Shown here piece after piece: positions 7,193 through 16,060 of a DNA stretch of 38,755 nt. Source of the DNA: JAYSFC01 sp041913505 (lineage in GTDB: Bacteria > Pseudomonadota > Gammaproteobacteria > Burkholderiales > Burkholderiaceae_C); NCBI GenBank assembly GCA_041913505.1, contig JAYSFC010000016.1:1-38755 (forward strand), in the 5' to 3' direction. How positions within the stretch are numbered: the stretch's first letter is position 1; the number at the start of each line of letters is the position of its first letter. Under the pieces are notes generated by a model, which saw nothing but the letters and a program-made list of their open reading frames with translations, searched no databases and was not told where the DNA came from. The translations under genes were made by a program, and so were the position numbers.

Positions 7193-8662
7193 ATGCCCCT
7201 GACCCTCTCCCGCACCGAGCTGATCCGCAACGCCAACTTCATCGCCGGCCAGTGGCAGCCCTCCACGGGCGCCGTGCTTCCCGTCACCGACCCGGCCACG
7301 GGCGCGCTCATCACCTCCGTCCCCGACTCGGGCGCCCCCGAGGCGCGCGCCGCGCTCGATGCCGCCCACGCGGCCTTCCCCGCCTGGCGCAAGGTGCCGT
7401 CCAAGCAGCGCGCGGCTGTCATCAAGCGCTGGAACGACCTCGTGCTGCAGCACCAGGACGATCTGGGCAGGCTCATCAGCCGCGAACAGGGCAAGCCCCT
7501 GGCCGAGGGCAAGGGCGAGGTGGCCTACGCCGCGAGCTACATCGAATGGTTCGGCGAAGAGGCCACGCGCATGAACGGCGAGATCATCCCCGCGCCCATG
7601 CCGGGGCGGCGCATGTTCGCGCTCAGGGAGCCCGTGGGCGTGGTGGCCGCCATCACGCCCTGGAATTTCCCGGCCGCCATGATTGCCCGCAAGATCGCGC
7701 CCGCGCTGGCCGCCGGCTGCACCGTGGTCTGCAAGCCCGCCGAGGACACCCCGCTCACCTCGCTCGCGCTGGTGCTGCTCGCGCACGAGGCGGGCGTGCC
7801 GCCCGGCGTGCTCAACATCGTCACGGCCTCGCGCGAGAAGACGCCCGAGGTGGTGGACGTGTGGCTCGATGACCCGCGCGTGCGCAAGATCACCTTCACG
7901 GGCTCCACGCCCGTGGGCAAGCACCTTGCGCGGCGCAGTGCCGACACGCTCAAGAAACTCTCGCTCGAACTCGGCGGCAACGCCCCCTTCATCGTGTTCA
8001 ACGATGCCGACGTGGACGCAGCGGTGGACGGTTTCATGGCCGCCAAGTTCCGCAATGGCGGCCAGACCTGCGTGTGCCCCAACCGCGTGTTCGTGCAGCG
8101 CGGCGTGTTCGATGCGTTCGCCAGCAAGCTCGCGGCACGCGTGGCCGCACTCCACGTGGGCCCGGCCAGCGACCCGACCTCGCAGATCGGGCCCATGATC
8201 AATGACCGCGCGGTGGAGAAGATCGAGCGCCACGTCAGCGACGCCGTGGCCAAGGGCGCCCGGGTACTCACGGGCGGGCGCCGGCTGGCGGAGCTGGGCG
8301 CCACGTACTACGCCCCCACCGTGCTCACGGGTGCCGACGCGACCATGGCCTGCGCCTGCGAGGAAACCTTCGGCCCCGTGGCGCCGCTCACCGTGTTCGA
8401 CACCGAGGCCGAGGTGGTCCAGGCGGCCAACGATACGCCGTTCGGCCTGGCCGCCTACTTCTACAGCCAGGACGTGCGCCGCATCTGGCGCATGGCCGAT
8501 GCACTGGAAACCGGCATCGTGGGCATCAACGAAGGCGCGATCTCGGCCGAGGCCGCGCCCTTCGGCGGCGTGAAGGAGTCGGGCTACGGGCGCGAGGGAT
8601 CGACGCACGGCCTGGACGACTACCTGCACACCAAGTACATCTGCCAGGGACAATTGGACTGA
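7193..8662 (+). CDS. NAD(P)-dependent aldehyde dehydrogenase, succinate-semialdehyde type (GabD-like)
   Basis: A 489-residue aldehyde dehydrogenase of normal length. Visible active-site parts are Asn158 in TPWNFP, Lys181 in KPAEDTP (cofactor), Glu259 in LELGG (general base) and Cys293 in GQTCVCPNR (nucleophile). The C-x-C pair Cys293/Cys295 is typical of succinate-semialdehyde dehydrogenases of the GabD class and can be a redox switch. It lies between the dehydratase and aldolase genes, so it probably oxidises the aldehyde released by the aldolase: glyceraldehyde, tartronate semialdehyde or succinate semialdehyde, depending on the substrate. The start at the ATG at 7193 has only a weak ribosome-binding site and follows the hairpin repeat. 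Confidence 0.9.
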   Translation: MPLTLSRTELIRNANFIAGQWQPSTGAVLPVTDPATGALITSVPDSGAPEARAALDAAHAAFPAWRKVPSKQRAAVIKRWNDLVLQHQDDLGRLISREQGKPLAEGKGEVAYAASYIEWFGEEATRMNGEIIPAPMPGRRMFALREPVGVVAAITPWNFPAAMIARKIAPALAAGCTVVCKPAEDTPLTSLALVLLAHEAGVPPGVLNIVTASREKTPEVVDVWLDDPRVRKITFTGSTPVGKHLARRSADTLKKLSLELGGNAPFIVFNDADVDAAVDGFMAAKFRNGGQTCVCPNRVFVQRGVFDAFASKLAARVAALHVGPASDPTSQIGPMINDRAVEKIERHVSDAVAKGARVLTGGRRLAELGATYYAPTVLTGADATMACACEETFGPVAPLTVFDTEAEVVQAANDTPFGLAAYFYSQDVRRIWRMADALETGIVGINEGAISAEAAPFGGVKESGYGREGSTHGLDDYLHTKYICQGQLD

Positions 8663-8676
8663 TCACAGGAGCCCCC

Positions 8677-9480
8677 ATGCCCGCACACAACCCCTTCAAG
8701 GCCGCCCTGGCCGAGCGCCGCCCGCAGATCGGGCTGTGGCTGTCGATGGCCGAGCCCTACCTGGCCGAAGTGGCCGCCACCGCCGGCTACGACTGGCTGC
8801 TGATCGACGGCGAGCACGCGCCCAACGACCTGCGCGCCATGCTGGCCGCGCAGCAGGCCATCGCCCCCTACCCCAGCCAGAGCGTGGTGCGCGTGCCGCA
8901 TGGCGACGCGGCGCTCATCAAGCAGGTGCTGGACATCGGCACCAAGAACCTGCTCGTGCCCATGGTGGACACGGCAAGCCAGGCCCGCGCCATCGTGGCT
9001 GCCACGCAGTACCCGCCGCGCGGCGTGCGCGGCGTGGGCAGTGCGGTGGCCCGTGCCTCGCTGTGGAGCGCCCGCGCCGACTACCTGGCCGTGGCCGACG
9101 ACGAGGTTTGCCTGCTCGTGCAGGCCGAGACCACCACGGCGCTCCAGAACCTCGAAGCCATCTGCGCGGTGGACGGCGTGCACGGCGTGTTCATCGGCCC
9201 GGCGGACCTGGCCGCCTCCATGGGCCACCGCGGCAACCCGGGCCACCCCGAGGTGCAGGGCGCCATCGAAGGCGCGCTGAAGGCCATCGTGGCGAGCGGC
9301 AAGGCGGCCGGCACGCTCACCTCCGACCCGGCGCTGGCGCAGCGCTACCTCGACCTGGGCTGCACCTTCGTGGCCGTGGGGGTGGATGTGCTGATGTTCG
9401 CCAACGCCGCCCGCAGGCTGCGCGCGCAATTCGGCGGCGCGGCGCCGGGCGCCCCGCAGAAGGCCAGCGCGGCCTACTGA
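8677..9480 (+). CDS. HpcH/HpaI-family aldolase (GarL/HpaI-like)
   Basis: A 267-residue class II (metal-dependent) pyruvate aldolase. IDGEHAPND contains the catalytic His47. Arg72 binds pyruvate in VVRVPHGD, and Glu151 (QAETTTAL) and Asp177 (IGPADLAASMG) are the metal ligands; each is offset by two from the E. coli HpaI positions I recall. The family cleaves 2-keto-3-deoxy acids to pyruvate plus an aldehyde. The GEHAPND form is closer to GarL-like than to citrate-lyase-like members. It begins 14 bp after the dehydrogenase gene with ACAGGAG as ribosome-binding site, so the two are co-translated. The stop overlaps the convergent EamA gene by seven bases. Confidence 0.9.
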   Translation: MPAHNPFKAALAERRPQIGLWLSMAEPYLAEVAATAGYDWLLIDGEHAPNDLRAMLAAQQAIAPYPSQSVVRVPHGDAALIKQVLDIGTKNLLVPMVDTASQARAIVAATQYPPRGVRGVGSAVARASLWSARADYLAVADDEVCLLVQAETTTALQNLEAICAVDGVHGVFIGPADLAASMGHRGNPGHPEVQGAIEGALKAIVASGKAAGTLTSDPALAQRYLDLGCTFVAVGVDVLMFANAARRLRAQFGGAAPGAPQKASAAY

Positions 9481-10397
9481 TGCCGGGCGCGGGCCATCCA
9501 GCGCCCGCCGAACTGGTTGACGCCCATGCCACCCAGCACGGCCAGGGTGCCAAGCCATTGCCAGCCCGTGGGCCGCTCGCCCAGCAGCAGCATGGCCGAC
9601 AGCAGCCCCACCACGGGCACCAGCAAGGACAGGGGCGCCACGGTGCTGGCGGCATGGCGCTGCAGCAGGCGCGTCCACAGGCTGTAGCCCAGCAGCGTGG
9701 ACAGCAGGGCCAGGTAGGCCACCACGCCGAGTTCGCGCCACCCCAAGTGCCGCAGCTGGCGGGCCACGGAATCCACGCCATCGAGCCCGCACGCGAGCAG
9801 CAGCAGGGGCACGATGGGGAACAAGCTGGTCCACACGATGAAGGACACGGGCTCATAGGGCCCCTGGCGCGCCGCCATCCGCGTGATCAGGTTGGAGCCG
9901 GCCCACATGGCCGCCGCGCCCACCGTGAGCACGAAGCCCGCCAGGGTCATGTCCATGGCGCCGTCGCCGTGCGCCGCACCAATGGCTACCAGCCCGCTGA
10001 TGGCGATGCACAGCCCCAGCCACTGCCAGCGGTGCGGCTTCTCGCCCAGCAGGGCCGCGGCCAGCAGCATGGTGACGAAGGCCTGCGTCTGCAGCACCAC
10101 CGAGGCCATGCCCGCCGGCATGCCCAACTTCATGCCCGTGAACAGCAGCCCGAACTGCCCCACGCCCTGCACCAGCCCATAGGCAGCCAGCAGGCCCCAG
10201 GACACGCTGCGGGGCGGGCGCACGAACCACAAAAACGGCAGCGACGCCGCCACGAAGCGCAGCGCGCACAGCAGCAGCGGCGACAGCGTCAGCAGCCCCC
10301 ACTTCATCGCCACGAAGTTCAGCCCCCACACCACGATCACCACCGTGGCGCTGAGCCAATCCCCCCGACCCATGCCGCGCGTCGCTGACGCCTCCAT
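9474..10397 (-). CDS. EamA-family (DMT superfamily) membrane transporter
   Basis: A 307-residue protein with about ten hydrophobic helices arranged as two EamA repeats (about residues 14-140 and 158-290), the normal design for drug/metabolite exporters of the RhaT/YdcZ superfamily. VVWGLNFVAMKWGL opens the first repeat; VAPLSLLVPVVGLLSAMLLL and a GE turn lie in the second. Substrate cannot be read from sequence; relatives export amino acids or small metabolites. The ATG at 10397 overlaps the stop of the upstream pmbA gene as TGATG, so the two are probably co-transcribed and coupled. A shorter start at 10373 (MGRGDWL) is possible. Confidence 0.87.
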   Translation of the reverse strand: MEASATRGMGRGDWLSATVVIVVWGLNFVAMKWGLLTLSPLLLCALRFVAASLPFLWFVRPPRSVSWGLLAAYGLVQGVGQFGLLFTGMKLGMPAGMASVVLQTQAFVTMLLAAALLGEKPHRWQWLGLCIAISGLVAIGAAHGDGAMDMTLAGFVLTVGAAAMWAGSNLITRMAARQGPYEPVSFIVWTSLFPIVPLLLLACGLDGVDSVARQLRHLGWRELGVVAYLALLSTLLGYSLWTRLLQRHAASTVAPLSLLVPVVGLLSAMLLLGERPTGWQWLGTLAVLGGMGVNQFGGRWMARARHQ

Positions 10398-11806
10398 CAG
10401 CTGCCCGCCACCTTCATGCGATTGATGAGGATGGAGCCCACGGTCTTGGCGCCGTAGTTGTAGGCGTCCGCACCCACGGCCTCGATGCCCTTGAACATGG
10501 TTTTGAGGTTGCCCGCGATGGTGATCTCATGCACGGGGAAGGCGATCCGGCCGTTCTCGACCCAGAAGCCGCTCGCGCCGCGCGAGTAGTCGCCCGTCAC
10601 GTAGTTCACGCCCTGGCCCATGAGTTCGATCACGAACAGGCCCGTGCCGAGCTTGCGGAGCATGGCGTCGAGGTCGTCGCCCGCCTGCGTGCGGCGCGAC
10701 GTGAGCACGAGGTTGTGCGAGCCGCCCGCGTTGCCCGTGGTCTTCATGCCGAGCTTGCGCGCCGAGTAGCTGCTGAGGAAATAGCCCTCCACGCGCCCCG
10801 CGTCGACCACCTTGCGCCGCTGCACGCGCACGCCTTCCTCGTCGAACGGCGAGCTGCCCTTGCCGCCGAGGACGAACGGGTCTTCCTCGATGTCGATGTG
10901 CTTGGGAAAGACCGGCTTGCCCAGCGAGTCGAGCAGGAAGCTGCTCTTGCGGTAGAGCGCGCCGCCGCTCACGGCCTGCACGAAGCTGCCCAGCAGGCCC
11001 GCGGCCAGCGGCGACTCGAACAGCACGGGGCATTCGGTGGTCGGAATCTTGCGGCTTCCCAGGCGCGAGAGCGCGCGCTCGGCGGCATAGCGGCCCACGG
11101 CGGCCGGCGCGGTCAGGTCGGCGGCGCGGCGCTGCGAGCTGTACCAGGCGTCGCGCTGCATCTCGGCGTTCTTGCCGGGCAGCGAGGCAATGGGGGCCAC
11201 CGAGAGGCTGTGGCGCGAACTTGCGTAGCCGCCCCGGAAACCGCGCGTATGCGCGCTGAAAAAATGGCTTTGCTGCGCCGAGACGCCCGCGCCTTCGCTG
11301 TTGGTGATGCGGCGGTGGGTCTTGAAGGCGGCAGCCTCGCACTCCATGGCCAGGCGCGCTGCCTCCTCGCTCGTGAGGGCCCAGGGGTGGAACAGGTCGA
11401 GGTCGCGGTGGGTTTCCTGCGGCGCGATGTCCTGCGCGTCGGGCAGGCCGGCCACGGGGTCCTCGGCCGTGAAGCGCGCGATGTCGTAGGCGGCCTGCAC
11501 GGTCTGTTCGATGGCGGCGGGCGAGAAGTCCGACGTGCTCGCGTTGCCGCGCCGGTGGCCAAGGTACACCGTCACGCCCAGCGACTTGTCGCGGTTGCGC
11601 TCCACGGTCTCGAGTTCACCCTTGCGCACGCTCACCGACAGGCCGCAGCCCTCGGACGCCTCGGCCCCCGCGTCGGTGGCGCCGAGCTTTTTGGCATGGG
11701 CCAGGGCACGGTCGACCAGGTCTTCAAAAAACGGGCGGCTGTAGCTGAAGCCGCTGTCGGCCTGCTGCGGGGCGGTGCCGGCGGCACGGGAACGTTGTGG
11801 TTTCAT
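10397..11806 (-). CDS. pmbA: PmbA/TldE, partner subunit of the TldD/TldE metalloprotease
   Basis: A 469-residue protein starting at the ATG at 11806 (MKPQRSRAAG); upstream in-frame sequence is out of family. It aligns with the family from DLVDRALAHAKKLGA onward: GLSVSVRKGELETVERNRDK, then the central VLFESPLAAGLLGSFVQAVS, and the C-terminal ITIAGNLKTMFKGIEAVG. TldE lacks the HExxxH zinc site found in TldD and forms a heterodimer with it, trimming unfolded peptides; in E. coli it matures microcin B17 and degrades the antitoxin CcdA. tldD is not in this window. It is divergent from darP with 63 bp between starts, a common arrangement in betaproteobacteria. Confidence 0.92.
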   Translation of the reverse strand: MKPQRSRAAGTAPQQADSGFSYSRPFFEDLVDRALAHAKKLGATDAGAEASEGCGLSVSVRKGELETVERNRDKSLGVTVYLGHRRGNASTSDFSPAAIEQTVQAAYDIARFTAEDPVAGLPDAQDIAPQETHRDLDLFHPWALTSEEAARLAMECEAAAFKTHRRITNSEGAGVSAQQSHFFSAHTRGFRGGYASSRHSLSVAPIASLPGKNAEMQRDAWYSSQRRAADLTAPAAVGRYAAERALSRLGSRKIPTTECPVLFESPLAAGLLGSFVQAVSGGALYRKSSFLLDSLGKPVFPKHIDIEEDPFVLGGKGSSPFDEEGVRVQRRKVVDAGRVEGYFLSSYSARKLGMKTTGNAGGSHNLVLTSRRTQAGDDLDAMLRKLGTGLFVIELMGQGVNYVTGDYSRGASGFWVENGRIAFPVHEITIAGNLKTMFKGIEAVGADAYNYGAKTVGSILINRMKVAGS

Positions 11807-11869
11807 AGCGACGGCTATGATACTTGCCGCTGTGGCGCCGCCTGGCGCCCCCCCCTGATTGCCCTCACC

Positions 11870-12526
11870 ATGTCCCGTAAACCCCAAAAAGGCTACTACG
11901 TGAAGGGCCACTTCGTTGCCGAGGGCAGCGAACTGGACCTACAGCTCAAGGCCGAACTCAAAGGCACGACCGAAGCCAGCAAAACCGACCTCAAGCGCGA
12001 GAGCGATGCACTGCAGGCCCTGGGCGAAGAGCTGATCACGCTGCGCGGCGACCTGTTCAGCCGCCTGCAACTGCCCGAGAAACTGCAGGAGGCCTTGGCC
12101 GAGGCCAAGCGCATCACCAACTTCGAGGGCCGCCGCCGCCAGATGCAGTTCGTGGGCAAGCTCATGCGCAAGCTCGAGGCAGCCGAGGTCGAAGCCATCC
12201 ATGCCGCCATCGACGAGCAGCGCAACGGCTCGGCCGCCGAAAAGCTGGCCCTGCATCTGGCCGAGCAGTGGCGCGACCGCCTGGTCGCGCACGACGAGGC
12301 GCTCGCGATCTGGCTCGAGCAGTTCCCGCGCACCGACACGCAGCAGATCCGCGCCCTGATCCGCCAGGCGCGCAAAGACGCCCCCCCTGAAGACAAGGCC
12401 GCCGTCTCGCAGGGCCTGGCCCCGCGCAAGGGCCGCGCCTACCGCGAGCTGTTCCAGCTCGTGCGGGAGCAGCTCGACGATGCCGCCGCCCTGGCCCGCG
12501 ACGAGGAGCGCGAAGACGATGCCTGA
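11870..12526 (+). CDS. darP: DarP (YjgA), 50S ribosome maturation factor
   Basis: A 218-residue, highly charged helical protein (DUF615). The ATG at 11870 gives MSRKPQKGYY; the frame is open far upstream but that part is antisense to pmbA. Typical features are SKTDLKRESDALQALGEEL, LREAL-like segment LPEKLQEALAEAKRI, FEGRRRQMQFVGKLMR, and the C-terminal GRAYRELFQLVRE. Known members bind the late 50S precursor near the peptidyl-transferase centre and aid its maturation. The stop overlaps the next gene's start by eight bases, indicating translational coupling with mogA. Confidence 0.92.
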   Translation: MSRKPQKGYYVKGHFVAEGSELDLQLKAELKGTTEASKTDLKRESDALQALGEELITLRGDLFSRLQLPEKLQEALAEAKRITNFEGRRRQMQFVGKLMRKLEAAEVEAIHAAIDEQRNGSAAEKLALHLAEQWRDRLVAHDEALAIWLEQFPRTDTQQIRALIRQARKDAPPEDKAAVSQGLAPRKGRAYRELFQLVREQLDDAAALARDEEREDDA

Positions 12527-13151
12527 CACCACCGCCAGCGCCACCACTACCCTGCCCCCGCCCGAGGCCGTAAAGATCGGCATCGTCTCGGTGAGCGACC
12601 GCGCGAGCACCGGTGTCTATGAAGACAAGGGCCTGCCCGCGCTGCAGGACTGGCTCACACGCGCGCTGCACAACCCCATCACGTTCGAGCCGCGCCTGAT
12701 CCCCGACGAGCAGGAGCGCATCAGCGCCACGCTCGTAGAGCTCGTGGACCAGGCGGGCTGCCAGCTCGTGCTGACCACGGGCGGCACCGGCCCCGCACTG
12801 CGCGACGTGACGCCCGAGGCCACGCTGGCCGTGGCGCACAAGGAGATGCCGGGTTTTGGCGAGCAGATGCGCCAGATCAGCCTGCGCTTCGTGCCCACGG
12901 CCATCCTCTCGCGCCAGGTGGCCGTGGTTCGTGGCGGCAGCCTCATCATCAACCTGCCGGGCCAGCCCAAGGCCATCGCCGAGACGCTCGAAGGCCTCAA
13001 GGACAAAGACGGCGCGCAGCTCGTGCCCGGCATCTTCGCTGCCGTGCCCTACTGCATCGACCTCATCGGCGGCCCCTACCTCGAAACGCGCGATACGGTC
13101 TGCAAGGCCTTCCGGCCCAAGACCGCGCAGCGGCCCGCGCGCGGCGGCTGA
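12519..13151 (+). CDS. mogA: MogA/MoaB-type molybdopterin adenylyltransferase
   Basis: A 210-residue enzyme starting at the ATG at 12519 (MPDTTASA), preceded by GAGGAG and overlapping the darP stop. KIGIVSVSDRAS opens the fold. TTGGTGPALRDVTPEA is the molybdopterin-binding loop of the family, followed by MPGFGEQMRQISLR and INLPGQPKAI. MogA adenylates molybdopterin with ATP so that molybdate can be inserted, the last steps of molybdenum cofactor synthesis. It is about 15 residues longer than E. coli MogA through an N-terminal Thr/Ala/Pro-rich tail. Coupling to a ribosome factor gene is a recurrent linkage rather than a shared pathway. Confidence 0.9.
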   Translation: MPDTTASATTTLPPPEAVKIGIVSVSDRASTGVYEDKGLPALQDWLTRALHNPITFEPRLIPDEQERISATLVELVDQAGCQLVLTTGGTGPALRDVTPEATLAVAHKEMPGFGEQMRQISLRFVPTAILSRQVAVVRGGSLIINLPGQPKAIAETLEGLKDKDGAQLVPGIFAAVPYCIDLIGGPYLETRDTVCKAFRPKTAQRPARGG

Positions 13152-13280
13152 CCCCGGGGCGCGGCGCCTCTCGCGCGGAACGCCGCGCAGCGTAGCGGCA
13201 GGAAAACCACAGTGCGGCACGCCGGGCGCGAAGGCCTGCAGCACAATCGCGGCCATTCCTTCAGCATTCCCGCACGACCC

Positions 13281-14315
13281 ATGAAGCTCCTGCTCTGGCT
13301 GCCGCAACTGGTGCTGCTCGCACTCCTGCTCTACGTCTTCTGGCGCAACCGCGCAATGAAGAGGCGGCAGGACCAGCTCGTGAAGGGCCTCAAGGGCCTG
13401 CGCTACTGGCGCATCAACCTCGCACGCCCCGCCTTCTACCGGCGCTGGATGCGTGTTCTGCCGTTCGAGGCCAAGGGGGTTCTGATCGACGAAGGCGACC
13501 ACCTGCGCATCAAGGGCTTCTGGCTCAAGGGCTCGAAAACCTTCGACTCCCTGTTCGACAAGCAGCGCAGCACCGTCGAATGGCTGGGCAACCGCAACCT
13601 GCGGGCCGGCAATCTGTACTGGGCCCGTCTGGCCACCCCGCGCGGCGAGCTGTTCTTCTGCGCCGACACCGGCATGTACGCCCTGCCGTCACGCGAGGCC
13701 CTGGCCGACATCTTCCGCAGCGTGTTCCCGGAGCAGGAGCTCCACGAGGAGCAGACCAGCGATTTCGCGCTCGAAAAAAACGCCCACAGCATCGGCGCGG
13801 TCGCGCTGTTCTTCGCGCTGTTCTTCTTTGCCCTGCTCGATACCTTCGTGATCTCACGCTACGAGCTGGTCGACGCGCAGATCGCGGCCATCCTGCGGCA
13901 TCCGCTGACCTGGGCAGCGGCCCTTGGCGGATTGCTCGGCATGCTGGCGCTGGTCTACCGCGTGCTGCTCGGGGGGGCGGTGCCCGCGCGCGAATCGATG
14001 GTGCTGAGCATTTTCGTGAGCACGGCACTGCTGGGGGCCGCGCTGCCGCTGGCCAAGCGGGTGGATCAGGCGCTGGCGAGCAGCCCCGCCCAAAGCTACC
14101 CCTATCGGGTCACCCAGCTGGCGCACCTGAGCCCCGCCGATCCCGCGCAAGGCCTGCCTGCACTGCGCTTTCCGCGCGCCAAGGAGTACTGGGCACAGTA
14201 CGCCACGGGCAGCGAATACCAGATACCGCTGCTGCACGGTCCCCTGGGCCTGTGGCAGCTCGACCATGCGGAGTTCGACAAGCCGCTGATCGCGTTCTAC
14301 GAAAAGCAGCGCTGA
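13281..14315 (+). CDS. Hypothetical inner-membrane protein, four predicted helices
   Basis: A 344-residue protein I do not recognise. Hydrophobic helices are at about residues 4-20, 170-192, 207-229 and 240-258. Between the first and second lies a basic cytoplasm-like region of about 150 residues (RYWRINLARPAFYRRW, then a stretch ending FRSVFPEQ), and about 85 soluble residues follow the last helix. The positive residues after helix one (WRNRAMKRRQ) put that domain in the cytoplasm. The first domain resembles a small PH-like or sensing module only in size. Start: ATG at 13281. It follows mogA by 129 bp and converges on cysE, 15 bp away, so it is likely a single-gene unit. Confidence 0.75.
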   Translation: MKLLLWLPQLVLLALLLYVFWRNRAMKRRQDQLVKGLKGLRYWRINLARPAFYRRWMRVLPFEAKGVLIDEGDHLRIKGFWLKGSKTFDSLFDKQRSTVEWLGNRNLRAGNLYWARLATPRGELFFCADTGMYALPSREALADIFRSVFPEQELHEEQTSDFALEKNAHSIGAVALFFALFFFALLDTFVISRYELVDAQIAAILRHPLTWAAALGGLLGMLALVYRVLLGGAVPARESMVLSIFVSTALLGAALPLAKRVDQALASSPAQSYPYRVTQLAHLSPADPAQGLPALRFPRAKEYWAQYATGSEYQIPLLHGPLGLWQLDHAEFDKPLIAFYEKQR

Positions 14316-14330
14316 GACAGCACAGGAGGG

Positions 14331-15119
14331 CTACTTGCCCAGCAGCTCGTTGAGCTTGGAGGCCTCGAACTGCTCGCTGCGCGCGGCATCGCAGGGCACG
14401 CAGTCGGCCGGAGCCTGGGGCGCCGTGGCGGTGAGCTTCTCGATCGCCTGCCACAGCAGCGCGATCTGGTGCTCCTGCGACGAAGCGTTGTCGATCAGGC
14501 CGCGCATGGCCTGCGAGAGCGGGTCGTCCTCCTGCGTGACGCCGTAGGCCGAGAACTGGCGCGGCTGCGGATGGGCCTCGGTCACATCGGCGCTGTGCCC
14601 CTCCTTCGAGGGAATGATGCGCGCCGGAATGCCCACGGCCGTGGCGCCCGCGGGCACGGGCTTGATGACCACGGCGTTGCTGCCGATCTTGGCCCCATCG
14701 CCCACCTCGAAACCGCCGAGCACCTTGGCGCCGGCCGCCACCACCACGTCCTTGCCGAGCGTGGGGTGGCGCTTGGCGCCCTTGTAGAGCGAAGTGCCGC
14801 CCAGCGTCACGCCGTGGTAGATGGTGCAGCCGTCGCCCACGATGGCCGTCTCGCCGATCACCACGCCCATGCCGTGGTCGATGAACACCCGCTCACCGAT
14901 CTCGGCGCCCGGATGGATCTCGATGCCCGTGAACCAGCGGCCGAAATGCGAGATGAAGCGCCCGAGCCACTTGAAGCCGTGCGTCCAGCACCAGTGGGCA
15001 GGCCGGTGCAGCCAGATCGCGTGCAGCCCCGGGTAACAGGTGACCACCTCCCACGTGCTGCGCGCGGCAGGATCGCGGTCGAGGATGCACTGGATATCGG
15101 AGCGCAGGCGGGCAAGCAT
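14331..15119 (-). CDS. cysE: Serine O-acetyltransferase
   Basis: A 262-residue enzyme making O-acetylserine from serine and acetyl-CoA, the first step of cysteine synthesis. I start it at the ATG at 15119 (MLARLRSDIQ) rather than the TTG two codons upstream. The N-terminal helical part has RDPAARSTWEVV, YPGLHAIWLHR and AHWCW. The C-terminal half is a left-handed beta-helix of hexapeptide repeats: GIEIHPGAEIG, FIDHGMGVVIGETAIVG, GCTIYHGVTLGGT, HPTLGKDVVV and GAKIGSNAVVI. His in FIDHG and in YHGVTLGG are catalytic. After the helix there is an extra tail of about 85 residues, usual in this group. It lies 35 bp after trmJ on the same strand and is probably co-transcribed with it. Confidence 0.93.
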   Translation of the reverse strand: MLARLRSDIQCILDRDPAARSTWEVVTCYPGLHAIWLHRPAHWCWTHGFKWLGRFISHFGRWFTGIEIHPGAEIGERVFIDHGMGVVIGETAIVGDGCTIYHGVTLGGTSLYKGAKRHPTLGKDVVVAAGAKVLGGFEVGDGAKIGSNAVVIKPVPAGATAVGIPARIIPSKEGHSADVTEAHPQPRQFSAYGVTQEDDPLSQAMRGLIDNASSQEHQIALLWQAIEKLTATAPQAPADCVPCDAARSEQFEASKLNELLGK

Positions 15120-15154
15120 CGGCAATTGGAGTTATGTCGTTATGGCGTGCCAGT

Positions 15155-15937
15155 CTATCGTTTCGCCGCGCCGGCCTGGAGCATGGCCTTGGCAACACCG
15201 CGCAGGATGTGGATTTCCTCAGGGGTCAGTTGCGCGCGGTTGAAAAGCTGGTTCAGCCGCGGCATGAGCTTCTTGGGCGCCGCGGGGTCGAGAAAGCCGA
15301 TCGCCGTGAGCGCCTGCTCCCAGTGCGCGAGCATGCCCGCCACCTGGACGGCGTCGGCGCGATCGGGGGCCGGCAGCGCGTCCTGCACCGCGAAGCCGCC
15401 CAGGGCCTGGCGCCATTCATAGGCGACGACCTGGATGGCCGAGCCGAGGTTCAGCGAGCCGAAGCCCGGGTTGGTGGGAATGCTCAGCGCCACGTCGCAG
15501 CGGTAAACGTCCTCGTTGGCCATGCCGAAGCGCTCGGAGCCGAACAGGAAGGCCACGCCGGCCTCGGGCGCCGCATCGGGGGCCAGATCGGCCCCTTGTC
15601 CTTGTGCCTGGGGCGCCTTCAGCTCTCCTTTCAGGAGCATCTCGAAATGCGCGCGCGGTGCGCGCGTGGGGGGGCCGAAGTCGCGCGGCGTCATGGCCGT
15701 GGCGCACAGGTGGCTCATGCCGTCGAGTGCCTCGTCGAGCGTGGCCACGATGCGCGCGTTGTGCAGCACGTCCAGGGCACCGCTGGCGCGCTGGATGGTT
15801 TCCTCGCGCCGCAGCACGTTGGGCCAGCGTGGCGCGACGAGCACCAGGTCGTCAAAACCCATGGTTTTCATGGCGCGGGCGGCGGCGCCGACATTGCCGG
15901 CATGGCTGGTATGGATGAGGATGAAGCGGGTGCGCAT
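15155..15937 (-). CDS. trmJ: tRNA (cytidine/uridine-2'-O-)-methyltransferase TrmJ
   Basis: A 260-residue SPOUT methyltransferase. The start is the ATG at 15937 (MRTRFILIHT); the 24 extra upstream codons lack family similarity. Motif 1 is HTSHAGNVGAAARAM with Asn15. Motif 2, FLFGSERFGMANEDV, and motif 3, SIPTNPGFGSLNLGSA, form the trefoil-knot SAM site. TrmJ methylates the 2'-hydroxyl of nucleotide 32 in several tRNAs. An insertion of Gln/Ala/Gly-rich sequence (about residues 113-135) precedes motif 2. It is in opposite orientation to suhB, the usual neighbour in betaproteobacteria, but an extra gene (16061-17251) lies between them here. Confidence 0.9.
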   Translation of the reverse strand: MRTRFILIHTSHAGNVGAAARAMKTMGFDDLVLVAPRWPNVLRREETIQRASGALDVLHNARIVATLDEALDGMSHLCATAMTPRDFGPPTRAPRAHFEMLLKGELKAPQAQGQGADLAPDAAPEAGVAFLFGSERFGMANEDVYRCDVALSIPTNPGFGSLNLGSAIQVVAYEWRQALGGFAVQDALPAPDRADAVQVAGMLAHWEQALTAIGFLDPAAPKKLMPRLNQLFNRAQLTPEEIHILRGVAKAMLQAGAAKR

Positions 15938-16060
15938 GGCGTCGAGAACAATCCGAGACCGCGATTGTCGCCGCTGCGCCAGCGGTATACCCTGGGCGGT
16001 GCACCGCATGCCGCCCCCATGCGTTGATCAGCACTACGATTCCCTTCCAGGAGGCTTGGC

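Noticed and set aside
11804..11819. CATAGC/GCTATG inverted repeat at the pmbA start
   Set aside because: Only 6 bp per arm and includes the start codon; chance is a sufficient explanation.
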